Below, in pieces: positions 53,540 to 61,753 of a DNA stretch of 64,000 bases (its first letter is position 1; each line of letters opens with the position of its first letter). The DNA lies in contig NZ_JQMJ01000004.1 in assembly GCF_000744655.1 (NCBI RefSeq), forward strand, positions 2,046,001 to 2,110,000, given 5' to 3'. The translations under genes were made by a program, and so were the position numbers. The DNA comes from Streptacidiphilus rugosus AM-16. Lineage in GTDB: Bacteria > Actinomycetota > Actinomycetes > Streptomycetales > Streptomycetaceae. The notes under the pieces were generated by a model, which saw nothing but the letters and a program-made list of their open reading frames with translations, had not been told where the DNA came from and did no database searches.

Positions 53540-53730
53540 GTCGTCGACCTTGACCGGTGGGCGTTACACAGCCTTGTCCCCCGTGTTGCGCGCGCGGTAC
53601 GCCTCCCTCACACCGCAGGTCGGACGGGGTGGGTCCGCGGACATGCGCCGTAACACAACACGGCGTTTCGCTAACGCGAGTGTGATGGGCAGGCAACCTC
53701 GAGGAAACGCGGTGGCATGAGTCTGCGTCC

Positions 53731-54876
53731 ATGGGCACTGCTGCAACCTCCTCCGCCGACTCCGTCGCACCGCACGCGCCACTGACCGGCTTCACCGTCG
53801 GCGTGACCGCCGCGCGACGTCGCGACGAGCTCGTCGCGCTGCTGACCCGGCGCGGAGCCCGCGTCGTCGAGGCGCCCTCGCTGCGGATCCTGCCGCTGGA
53901 GGACGACATAGCGCTGCGCCGGGCCACCGAGCTGTGCCTGACCGCGCCGCTGGACTACGTGGTCGCGACGACCGGCGTCGGCTGGCGCGGCTGGATGAGC
54001 GCGGCCGACGGCTGGGGGCGCGGCGCGGAGCTGTCCGCCGCCTGCCGGGACGCGGTGGTGCTGACCCGGGGCCCCAAGGCGACCGGCGCGGTGCGGGCCA
54101 GCGGCCTGGACGAGACCTGGTCGCCCGACACCGAGGCGACGGACGAACTGCTGGTGTGGATGCTGGCCCAGCCCCTCGCCGGACGCCGTGTCGCGGTGCA
54201 GGAGCACGGGCTGCCGCTGACCGCCTTCACCGCCGCCCTGCGCGAGCGCGGCGCGGAGGTGATCCCGGTCCCGGTCTACCGCTGGGCGCCGCCGGAGGAC
54301 CCCGGGCTGGTGCGCCGGCTGGTCGAGCAGACCGTGCGCCGCGAGGTCCACGCGCTGACGTTCACCAGCGCCCCCGCGATCACCGCCTTCCTGGAGACGG
54401 CCGCCGCCGACGGGCTGTACGAGCAGGTGCTCGAGGCCATGCGCTCCGACGTGCTGCCGGTCTGCGTCGGCCCGGTCTGCGCCCGCCCGCTGGTCGAGGC
54501 GGGCCTGCCGGTGATCTGGCCGGACCGCGGTCGCCTCGGCGCGCTGGTGCGCACGCTGACCGAGGCGCTCCCCTCCCGCAGCCGCCAGGTACTGCGGGTG
54601 GGAGGCCGTGAACTGGTGCTGCAGGGCAGCGCGCTGCTGGTCGACGAGGAGAGCTACTGGCTCTCCCCCAAGGGCGCCACCCTGCTGCGCGCGCTGGCGG
54701 AGAGACCCGGCTGGGTGCTCAGCCGCGCCGAACTGCTCCGCCGCGCCTGGGCCGACTCGGACGCCGACGAGCACGCCGTCGAGGCGGCGATCGCCAGGCT
54801 GCGCCAGTCCCTCGGCCCGCACAGCGATCTGGTCCGCACCGTCCCCAAGCGCGGCTACCGGCTGGCGGCGGCGTGA
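53731..54876 (+). CDS. nnaR: NnaR-type regulator: uroporphyrinogen-III synthase domain plus winged-helix DNA-binding domain
   Basis: 381 residues from ATG (MGTAATSSADSVAPHAPLTGFTVGVTAAR). Residues 15-265 are HemD-like (TGFTVGVTAARRRDELVALLTRRGARVVEAPSLRILP...LPVCVGPVCARPLVEAG). Residues about 280-381 are an OmpR/PhoB winged helix (LVDEESYWLSPKGATLLRALAERPGWVLSRAELLRRAWADSDADEHAVEAAIARLRQSLGPHSDLVRTVPKRGYRL). This fusion is NnaR, a co-activator with GlnR of nitrate/nitrite genes in mycobacteria and Streptomyces. Its position, divergent from nasA, fits. Enzyme activity of the HemD part is doubtful. No clear ribosome binding site is seen. Confidence 0.92.
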   Translation: MGTAATSSADSVAPHAPLTGFTVGVTAARRRDELVALLTRRGARVVEAPSLRILPLEDDIALRRATELCLTAPLDYVVATTGVGWRGWMSAADGWGRGAELSAACRDAVVLTRGPKATGAVRASGLDETWSPDTEATDELLVWMLAQPLAGRRVAVQEHGLPLTAFTAALRERGAEVIPVPVYRWAPPEDPGLVRRLVEQTVRREVHALTFTSAPAITAFLETAAADGLYEQVLEAMRSDVLPVCVGPVCARPLVEAGLPVIWPDRGRLGALVRTLTEALPSRSRQVLRVGGRELVLQGSALLVDEESYWLSPKGATLLRALAERPGWVLSRAELLRRAWADSDADEHAVEAAIARLRQSLGPHSDLVRTVPKRGYRLAAA

Positions 54877-55781
54877 CCCGAACCGCACCGACCCTGCTGG
54901 CGGTCGCCCACGGCACCAGGGACGCCGAAGGCATCGCGACGACGGAGGCGCTGGTCGCCCGGGTGCGCGCGCTGCGCCCCTGGCTGCGCGTCGAACGCTG
55001 CTTCCTCGACATCGCCTCCCCCTCGCTGCCCGACGCCCTGGCCACGCTGCGCGGCGAGGTGGTCCTGGTGCCGCTGCTGCTCGGCGCGGGCTACCACGTC
55101 CGGGTCGACATCCCCGAGGCCCTGGCCGCCGCGCCCTGGCTGCGCGCCCGCGTCGCCGGCGCGCTGGGCCCGGACCCGCTGCTGGCCGACGCGCTCGCCG
55201 AACGGCTCGCCGAGGCCGGCCGGCGCCCCGGCGACGGCCCGGTCGTGCTGGCCGCCGCCGGATCCACCGACCCGGCGGCCAACGCCGACGCCGCGGCGAT
55301 GGCCGCGCTGCTGCGCTCCCGACTGGGGAGCTCCCGACTGCTGGACTCCCGACCGGAGGGCTCCCCGCCCTCGGGATCGCGCCCGCGCGACGCCGTGGAG
55401 GTCGTGCCCGCCTACCTGTGCGCCGCCGGTCCCACCCCCGCCGAGGCCGTCGCCTCGCTGCGCGCGGCCGGACACGCGCGGGTCGCCGTCGCCGAGTACC
55501 TGTTGAGCCCCGGCCACTTCGCCCGGCTCGCCGCCCGCACCGGCGCCGAGGCGGGCGCGTGTCTCACCTCCGCCCCGCTCGGCCCACACGACGCGCTCGC
55601 CCGTCTCGTCACTCTCCGCTATGACCAGGCGGTCATGGGCGCAGGGCCGGACACGGCTCACGCCACGGCTCACGGGACGGCGGCAGGGCGTACGGGGGCA
55701 CACTCGGGGCGCATGCTCACGCCGGGGTACTGGGGGGCGCACGGTCGCCCCGTTTCGCCACTCAGCGTGAGCGAAACCTGA
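54873..55781 (+). CDS. sirB: sirohydrochlorin ferrochelatase / CbiX-family chelatase
   Basis: 302 residues from a GTG overlapping the nnaR stop (GTGA). CbiX/SirB signatures: LLAVAHGTRDAEGIATTEALVARVRAL (catalytic His), RCFLDIASPSLPDALATLRGEVVLVPLLLGAGYHVRVDIPEAL (second His) and the repeated second half (VEVVPAYLCAAGPTPAEAVASLRAAGHARVAVAEYLLSPGHFARLA). It inserts Fe2+ into sirohydrochlorin to make siroheme, the cofactor NirB needs. Its C-terminus is extended by about 40 residues. Coupling to nnaR explains the locus. Confidence 0.92.
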   Translation: MTRTAPTLLAVAHGTRDAEGIATTEALVARVRALRPWLRVERCFLDIASPSLPDALATLRGEVVLVPLLLGAGYHVRVDIPEALAAAPWLRARVAGALGPDPLLADALAERLAEAGRRPGDGPVVLAAAGSTDPAANADAAAMAALLRSRLGSSRLLDSRPEGSPPSGSRPRDAVEVVPAYLCAAGPTPAEAVASLRAAGHARVAVAEYLLSPGHFARLAARTGAEAGACLTSAPLGPHDALARLVTLRYDQAVMGAGPDTAHATAHGTAAGRTGAHSGRMLTPGYWGAHGRPVSPLSVSET

Positions 55782-55882
55782 CGCTCTGCCAAAGATGGCC
55801 CAAACCTTGTTGTCTGAGCTGCTGCTTGATGGGGCATCACACTGGGAAGCCCCGGAAGCCTGGCACCCGGAGGGAGCCGTCC

Positions 55883-57292
55883 GTGCCCGCAGCAGCCATC
55901 CCCACGCCCCTGCATCCGCGCCGTCGCAGCACCGATGTCGTGATCGTCGGAGCCGGTCTCGCCGGCCTCGCCGCGGCACGGAGACTCAGCGCATGCGGAC
56001 TGTCCGTAACGGTCCTGGAGGCCGCCGACCACGTCGGCGGCCGCATGGCCGGGCAGGAGTACGAGGGTTACCGGCTCGACCACGGCACCCACCTGCTCAA
56101 CAGCTCCTACCCCGAACTCGCCCGCGCGCTCGATCTCGCCGAACTCGAACTGCGGCCGCTCAGCCCGGACGTGATGGTCCGGGTCGGCGGCGGCAGCCGT
56201 CCCGGGCGCGCAGGCCGCGGCGGCCACGAGAACGGGCAAGGTCCCGGATCAGGTGCGGGAGCGGAGCGGGCGAGCGGTCCGAACCGCGAACGCCGCTACC
56301 GGCTCGGCGCGCCCACGACCGCCCGCGCCGCACTCGGCGCCGCCCGCGCCCCCATCGGTCGCCCGTGGGACAAGGCCCGCCTCGGCGCCAACCTCGCCCG
56401 GCTCGCCGGGACGCCCGTCGACCGGCTGATGGCGCGGCCCGAACGCACGGCCGCAGAAGCGCTGACCCAGCGCGGGATCCCGGCCGCCACCGTCGACGGC
56501 TTCCTGCGCCCGCTGCTCACCGCGCTGCTCAGCGATCCCGCGCTGCGCACCAGCAGCCGCGTCGCCGACCTGGTCCTGCGCGGCTACGCCCGAGGCCGCC
56601 TCTGCCTGCCCGCCCAGGGCGTGGGCGCCGTGCCGCTCGCCCTCGCGCAGCGGCTGCCCGCCGGAACGGTCAGGCTCGGCGTGCGCGCCACCGCCGTCGC
56701 CACCGACGGCGTCGACACGGACGGGCACGGCCGCTTCGCCTGCCGCGCCGTCCTGATCGCCACCGACGCCCGCTCCGCGGGCGAACTCCTGCCCGGCCTG
56801 CACCAGCCCGAGCACCATCCGGTCACCACGTACTACCACGTCGCGGACGCCTCCCCGCTGGCCGAGCCGCTGCTGCTGCTCGACGCCACGCCCGGCGCGC
56901 TGGTCTCGCACTCCCTGGTGCTCAGCGAGGTCGACCGCTCCTACGCGCCGACCGGCGCGTTGATCGCCTCCACCGTCCTGGGCCACCGCGCCTCGGTCCC
57001 CGCCGAACCGGCGGTGCGGCGCTCCCTGGCCCGCCTCTACGACGCTGACACCCGGGGCTGGCGGTTCCTGACGGTGCGCCACTTCGTGGACGCGCTGCCC
57101 GCGATGCCGCCTCCGCACGTGTTCCGGCGTCCGGTGCGGGTGCTGCACGGGCTCTACGTCTGCGGCGACCACAGGGACACCAGCACCGCCCAGGGCGCGC
57201 TCGTCTCCGGCCGCCGGGCCGCGGAGGCACTGCTCCGCGACCTCGGCGTGGTCCGTCGGCAACCAGCGGCAGCCGACGGACTGGCCGCCTGA
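55883..57292 (+). CDS. FAD-dependent amine oxidase / phytoene desaturase-like oxidoreductase
   Basis: 469 residues from the GTG at 55883 (MPAAAIPTPLHPRRRSTDVVIVGAGLAGLAAARRL), with GGAGGGAGCC upstream; ATG 55829 in the same frame lacks a signal. FAD-binding VVIVGAGLAGLAAARRLSACGLSVTVLEAADHVGGRMAG and the C-terminal FAD motif GLYVCGDHRDTSTAQGALVSGRRAAE are clear. The middle contains GVGAVPLALAQRLPAGTVRLGVRATAVATD. Carotenoid, amine or protoporphyrinogen oxidation are all known in this clan. The nearby siroheme gene does not fix the substrate. Confidence 0.88.
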   Translation: MPAAAIPTPLHPRRRSTDVVIVGAGLAGLAAARRLSACGLSVTVLEAADHVGGRMAGQEYEGYRLDHGTHLLNSSYPELARALDLAELELRPLSPDVMVRVGGGSRPGRAGRGGHENGQGPGSGAGAERASGPNRERRYRLGAPTTARAALGAARAPIGRPWDKARLGANLARLAGTPVDRLMARPERTAAEALTQRGIPAATVDGFLRPLLTALLSDPALRTSSRVADLVLRGYARGRLCLPAQGVGAVPLALAQRLPAGTVRLGVRATAVATDGVDTDGHGRFACRAVLIATDARSAGELLPGLHQPEHHPVTTYYHVADASPLAEPLLLLDATPGALVSHSLVLSEVDRSYAPTGALIASTVLGHRASVPAEPAVRRSLARLYDADTRGWRFLTVRHFVDALPAMPPPHVFRRPVRVLHGLYVCGDHRDTSTAQGALVSGRRAAEALLRDLGVVRRQPAAADGLAA

Positions 57293-57307
57293 CGGCCGCT
57301 GCCGCGG

Positions 57308-57347
57308 TCCCTGCGTCCCTGCGCCCCTGCGCCCCTGCGCCCCTGCG
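57308..57347. repeat. tandem octamer repeat
   Basis: Five consecutive 8-bp units: TCCCTGCG twice, then CCCCTGCG three times. It ends exactly at the stop codon (TCA, 57348-57350) of the minus-strand regulator and follows the FAD enzyme by 15 bp. Length variation would not affect either protein unless it extended through the stop. Confidence 0.9.
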
Positions 57348-59113
57348 TCAGATGACACCCGCGGTTCGGGCCGCCTCCTCGAAGGCCCGGACCGACGGGT
57401 TGCCCCGATACGGAGCCAGCCTGCGGGCGAAGTCCCGCAGGTACTCCACCGCGCGCAGCGACCGCATCTCGGTCACCCCGCGCAGGGCCTCCGTCGCCGC
57501 CGCACACGCCTCGTCGAGCTCGCCCAGCCCCAGCCGGGAGGTGGCGAGCACGACCCGGCAGAAGACCCGGCTGCGCGCGTAGCTCTGCGGGCGCAGCCGC
57601 AGCGAGCGCTCGGCGTGCTGTGCGGCGGGACGCCACTGCTGCAGGTCGCGGTAGCAGTGCGCGAACTCGTCGGCGAGCTGCGCCTCGTCGAAGAACCGCG
57701 CCCAGTTGGGCAGTTCGTCGCCTCCGTGCGAGGCCTGCAGCGCCCGCTCCGCGCGCACCAGCGCCGAGGTGCAGGACCTGGCGTCGCCGAGCAGCCCGTG
57801 CCCGCGCGCCTCCGCCGCGTGCATCAGCGCCTGCACGGCCGTCGGCGCGGTGCTGCCCACCCCCTGCTGTGCCACGCGGGCCAGCTGCACCGCCTCCCTG
57901 CCGTGGCCGAGGTAGACCGCCTGCCGACTCATCGTCACCAGCACATAGCCGCCGTAGAGCCGGTCGTTGGCCGCCTGGGCGAGCCTGAGCGACTGCACGA
58001 AGTAGCGCTGGGCCAGCCCGTGCGCGCCGATGTCGTACGAGGTCCAGCCGGCCAGCCGGGTCAGGTCCGCGACCGCCCCGAACAGCGCCCGCCCGATCGC
58101 CTCGCTGTACCGGCCGCGCAGCATCGGCTCGGCCTCGCTCTCCAGGTACCTGATCAGCGCCTGCCGTGCGTGCCCGCCGCCGTAGGCGTTGTCCAGCGCC
58201 CGGAACAGATCTCCCACGGCGCGCACCGCCGCGACGTCCCCCCGGCTGACCCGCTGCACCCCGCGCGGCGATCCGGCCTGCTCCCCGGCGCCGCCCGCGC
58301 CCTTGGCCCCCGCCTTGGCGGGGACGGACCTGGCGGCCGGTCCGGCGTTCGGCGCGGCAGGGTGCCCGGCCGCGCCCGGCGCCGCCGGGCCGGTGCGGCG
58401 GGCCTGGGGCGGGATGCCGGCCCGGCCGAAGTCCTGCGGGGTCTCCCTGGCGACCCGCTCGTCGGTCCGGCCGATCAGCCAGTCCCGGCTCGGCACCACC
58501 AGGCCGGCCGGGGTGAAGGCGATCCGGCGGAGCTCGCTGTGCGCGCCGGTGTCCTTGCGCCACATGCTGGCGACGATGTCGACCGCCTCGGCCGGGCTCT
58601 CGGCGAACTCCAGCCCCGCGTAGACCGGGGCACAGGCGTCGAGGCCCAGATCCTGAGCGGTGAGCCGACGGCCGAGCCGCCGGGTGAAGACCTCCGCGAT
58701 CAGCGCCGGCGTGGCACCGCGCGGCTGCTGACCACGCAGCCAGCGGGTGACGGAGGTCTTGTCGTAGCGCAGGTCGAGCCCGTGCTCGCTGCCGAGTTGG
58801 TCGACCCTGCGCGCCAGTCCTGCATGGGAGAAGCCGGCCTCCTCGATCAGCGCCGAGAGCCGCTGGTTGTACTGCAGCCGCTCGGCGCCCGCCGCGCCGG
58901 TGCCCCCTCCGCGCCGGCGCCCGCCTCACCGCCGCCCGCCGGACCGCTGTTGGCTGCAGTGTTGTTGGCTGCGCTGCTGTTCGACGGGCTGCTGTTCGCC
59001 GGGCTGCTGTGGCTCACGGGTGGCGTTTCCGACACGCGGGTCGGCCCGACCCGCAGAGGGTGGTCCGCGCGGGCGTCGAGCGGCGGTCGATCGGTCACTG
59101 GCCGTTGGGGCAT
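57348..59113 (-). pseudogene. HTH/TPR-type transcriptional regulator, interrupted by one 1-nt deletion
   Basis: The C-terminal about 530 residues read in one frame from LQYNQRLSALIEEAGFSHAGLARRVDQLGSEHGLDLRYDKTSVTRWLRGQQP (XRE-like HTH), then EVFTRRLGRRLTAQDLGLDACAPVYAGLEF, a Pro/Ala linker, and a long helical TPR-like region (QALIRYLESEAEPMLRGRYSEAIGRALFGAV...). This frame has no start codon before a stop at 58926. The N-terminus (MPQRPVTDRPPLDARADHPLRVG, ATG 59113, GGAAGGTG upstream) lies in another frame. Adding one G to the G5 tract near 58905 joins them (AGAEGGTGAAGAERLQYNQ). The protein resembles the Streptomyces developmental/antibiotic TPR regulators, but no symbol is assigned. Confidence 0.8.
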
Positions 59114-59411
59114 GTGGCACACACCTTCCGGGAGCCCGCGCCGGAGAACGCCGTGGGCTCCCTAGGGGAACGGCGTGAATGTAGCGAGCATTCGGCTCCC
59201 GTGACCGGTTCCGAGCGGACAATCGTCCGAACGGGTGAAGGCCTCCCCCCTTACCGGGGAAGAAGCGACGCGTGGGGCGACGCCGCCCCACGCCCCTCGC
59301 CCCGTGGAGCCCCTGGCACCCGTCCCTGGCGTCGCCCGCCACAGGTCGCCCCCGCTCTGTGGTGACAGCCCACATGGGAGCGCCCGCCCGGGCCGCCTAC
59401 CGTCTCCGGCC

Positions 59412-60173
59412 ATGGAGAGCACCCACAGCACCTTTCTGGACGGACGGAAGGCCCTGGTCACCGGCGCGGCCAGTGGCATCGGCCGGGCCTGCGCGCACGC
59501 TCTGGCCCGGTCCGGCGCCGGGGTGTACGTCGTGGACCGGGCGGCCGACGCGGCCAAGGCCGTGGCCGAGGAGATCGGCGGCACCGCGTTCGTCGTGGAC
59601 CTGTCCGACCCCGAGGCCGTGGACGCGCTCCCGGACGACGCGGACATCATCGTCAACAACGCCGGCCTGCAGCACGTCGCCCCGATCCACGACTTTCCGC
59701 CCGAGCGCTTCACGCTGATCCAGCGGGTGATGGTCGAGGCCCCCTTCCGCATCATCCGCCGCACCCTGCCGCACATGTACGCAGGTGAATGGGGACGCGT
59801 CGTCAACATCTCGTCCGTGCACGGGCTGCGGGCCAGCGCCTACAAGTCCGCCTACGTCACCGCGAAGCACGGTCTGGAGGGCCTCAGCAAGGTCGTCGCC
59901 CTGGAGGGCGCGGCCCACGGCGTGACCAGCAACTGCGTCAACCCCGGCTATGTGCGCACCCCGCTGGTCGAGGACCAGATCGCCGACCAGGCGCTGGCCC
60001 ACGGCATCTCCGAGGCCGACGTGATCGACCAGATCATGCTCGACCGCACCGCGATCAAGCGCCTGATCGAACCGGACGAGGTCGCCACCGCCGTCCTGTG
60101 GCTCTGCTCGCCGGGGGCCGCCAGCATCACCGGCGCCTCGCTCCCGATGGACGGCGGCTGGACCGCCCGATAG
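59412..60173 (+). CDS. 3-hydroxybutyrate dehydrogenase (SDR)
   Basis: 253 residues from ATG (MESTHSTFLDGRKALVTGAASGIGRACAHALARSG). Classical SDR: TGAASGIG (NAD), NNAGLQHVAPI, VVNISSVHGLRASAYKSAYVTAKHG (Ser, Tyr, Lys catalytic), and SNCVNPGYVRTPLVEDQI. The FPPERF and HVAPI spacing, together with the C-terminal DRTAIKRLIEPDEVATAVLWLCS, match bacterial D-3-hydroxybutyrate dehydrogenases. It converts 3-hydroxybutyrate to acetoacetate with NAD. There is no strong ribosome binding site, so a leaderless mRNA is possible. The MHS transporter follows. Confidence 0.93.
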   Translation: MESTHSTFLDGRKALVTGAASGIGRACAHALARSGAGVYVVDRAADAAKAVAEEIGGTAFVVDLSDPEAVDALPDDADIIVNNAGLQHVAPIHDFPPERFTLIQRVMVEAPFRIIRRTLPHMYAGEWGRVVNISSVHGLRASAYKSAYVTAKHGLEGLSKVVALEGAAHGVTSNCVNPGYVRTPLVEDQIADQALAHGISEADVIDQIMLDRTAIKRLIEPDEVATAVLWLCSPGAASITGASLPMDGGWTAR

Positions 60174-60282
60174 CCCCGCTCCCACCACCCGCTCCCGCTG
60201 CGCCTCCCGCGCCCAGCCCCTCCCCCGCTCGACCCCTGCCCCTCCCCCGCGAACCACCCCTCTCACGGAAGGCCCCATCGTC

Positions 60283-61701
60283 GTGGCAACCGACACCGCG
60301 CCCCAGCCCCCCGGCACTCCCTCCGGCCCTCCCGCCGCAACCGGCCGCATCCCCAGAGGCCTCACGAAGGTCGTCGGCGCCAGCCTGATCGGCACCACCA
60401 TCGAGTGGTACGACTACTTCCTCTACGGGTCCGCCGCGGCCCTGGTCTTCGGCAAGGTCTTCTTCCCGAAGGAGGACCCGCTCACCGGCACCCTGCTCTC
60501 CTTCCTGACCTACGCCATCGGCTTCGCCGCACGACCCGTCGGCGCGCTGGTCTTCGGGCACTTCGGCGACCGTCTCGGCCGGAAGAGGCTGCTGGTGATC
60601 AGCCTGCTGATGATGGGCGTCGCCACCGCCCTGATCGGCTGCGTCCCCGGCTACAACACCCTCGGGGTCACCGCGCCGATCCTGCTCACCGGGCTCCGCC
60701 TGATCCAGGGCTTCGCCCTCGGCGGTGAGTGGGGCGGAGCGGTGCTGCTGGTCTCCGAGCACGGCGACGCCCGGCGCCGCGGCTTCTGGGCCTCCTGGCC
60801 GCAGGGCGGCGCGCCGCTCGGCAACCTGCTCGCGGTCGGTGTGCTCTCGCTGATGACGACCGTTCAGACGGACGCGTCCTTCGTCGCCTGGGGCTGGCGG
60901 ATCCCCTTCCTGCTCTCCGCGGTACTGGTGGGTGTCGGCCTGTGGATCCGGCTCGGCGTGGACGAGTCGCCGCTCTTCAAGGAGGCGCAGCGGCGGGCCG
61001 AGGCCCGCACGGCCGAGGGCGGCCACGAGCAGCCGCCGCTGATCGCGGTGCTGCGGCAGCACTGGCGGGACATCCTGGTCGCGATGGGCGCGCGCATGGC
61101 GGAGAACATCTCCTACTACGTGATCGTCACCTTCGTGCTGGCCTACTGCGTCGACCACCTCAAGCTGGAGAAGCAGACCGCACTCAACGCCGTGCTGATC
61201 GGCTCGGCCGTGCAGTTCTGCCTGATCCCGCTGTTCGGCGCGCTCTCGGACCGGGTCGGCCGCAAGCCGGTCTACCTCGTCGGCGCGGTCGGCACCGGAG
61301 CCTGGGCCTGGGCCTTCTTCGCCCTGCTCGACACGAAGTCGTTCCCGGCGCTGGTGCTGGCGGTGACCGTCGGCCTGGTCTTCCACAGTGCGATGTACGC
61401 GCCGCAGGCGGCGTTCTTCTCCGAACTCTTCGCGACCCGGATGCGCTTCTCCGGCGCTTCCATCGGGGCCCAGTTCGCCTCGGTGGCCGCGGGTGCCCCC
61501 GCGCCGCTGATCGCCGTGGCGCTGCTGAAGGACTACGGGAACTCGACGCCGATCTCCGTCTACGTCACCCTGGCGGCGGTCGTGACGGTCGTGGCGCTGC
61601 TCTTCGCCCGCGAGACCCGCGGCAGCTCCCTGGACGCCGTGGAGACCGACGCCGGTCCGAGCACGGACCGGGCCGCCAGCCCGGCCTCGGCCGCCCGCTG
61701 A
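60283..61701 (+). CDS. MHS-family MFS transporter (small carboxylate or related solute:H+ symporter)
   Basis: 472 residues from GTG (MATDTAPQPPGTPSGP). The MHS signature ASLIGTTIEWYDYFLYGSAAALVFGKVFFP, the loop GDRLGRKRLLVISLLMMG, and GFALGGEWGGAVLLVSEHG match the family that includes proline/betaine, citrate, alpha-ketoglutarate and shikimate transporters. About 12 helices are expected. It lies between a 3-hydroxybutyrate dehydrogenase and a PucR-like regulator, so 3-hydroxybutyrate or a related short acid is a reasonable candidate. A perfect hairpin follows at 61704. Confidence 0.93.
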   Translation: MATDTAPQPPGTPSGPPAATGRIPRGLTKVVGASLIGTTIEWYDYFLYGSAAALVFGKVFFPKEDPLTGTLLSFLTYAIGFAARPVGALVFGHFGDRLGRKRLLVISLLMMGVATALIGCVPGYNTLGVTAPILLTGLRLIQGFALGGEWGGAVLLVSEHGDARRRGFWASWPQGGAPLGNLLAVGVLSLMTTVQTDASFVAWGWRIPFLLSAVLVGVGLWIRLGVDESPLFKEAQRRAEARTAEGGHEQPPLIAVLRQHWRDILVAMGARMAENISYYVIVTFVLAYCVDHLKLEKQTALNAVLIGSAVQFCLIPLFGALSDRVGRKPVYLVGAVGTGAWAWAFFALLDTKSFPALVLAVTVGLVFHSAMYAPQAAFFSELFATRMRFSGASIGAQFASVAAGAPAPLIAVALLKDYGNSTPISVYVTLAAVVTVVALLFARETRGSSLDAVETDAGPSTDRAASPASAAR

Positions 61702-61703
61702 CC

Positions 61704-61742
61704 CACGGGGGCGCCCGCGGCCACGCGACGGGCGCCCCCGTG
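61704..61742 (+). terminator. terminator-like hairpin after the MHS gene
   Basis: CACGGGGGCGCCCG pairs perfectly with CGGGCGCCCCCGTG across an 11-base loop. It starts 3 bp after the stop codon and has no T-run. Confidence 0.7.
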
Positions 61743-61753
61743 ACCCGACCCCC

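Noticed and set aside
53540..53730. GlnR-box in the nasA/nnaR gap
   Set aside because: Half-site-like strings (GTTAC, GTAAC, GTTTC, GAAAC) occur, but their spacing does not match the GTnAC-n6-GAAAC arrangement, so no site is claimed; control by GlnR and NnaR is still expected from family knowledge.
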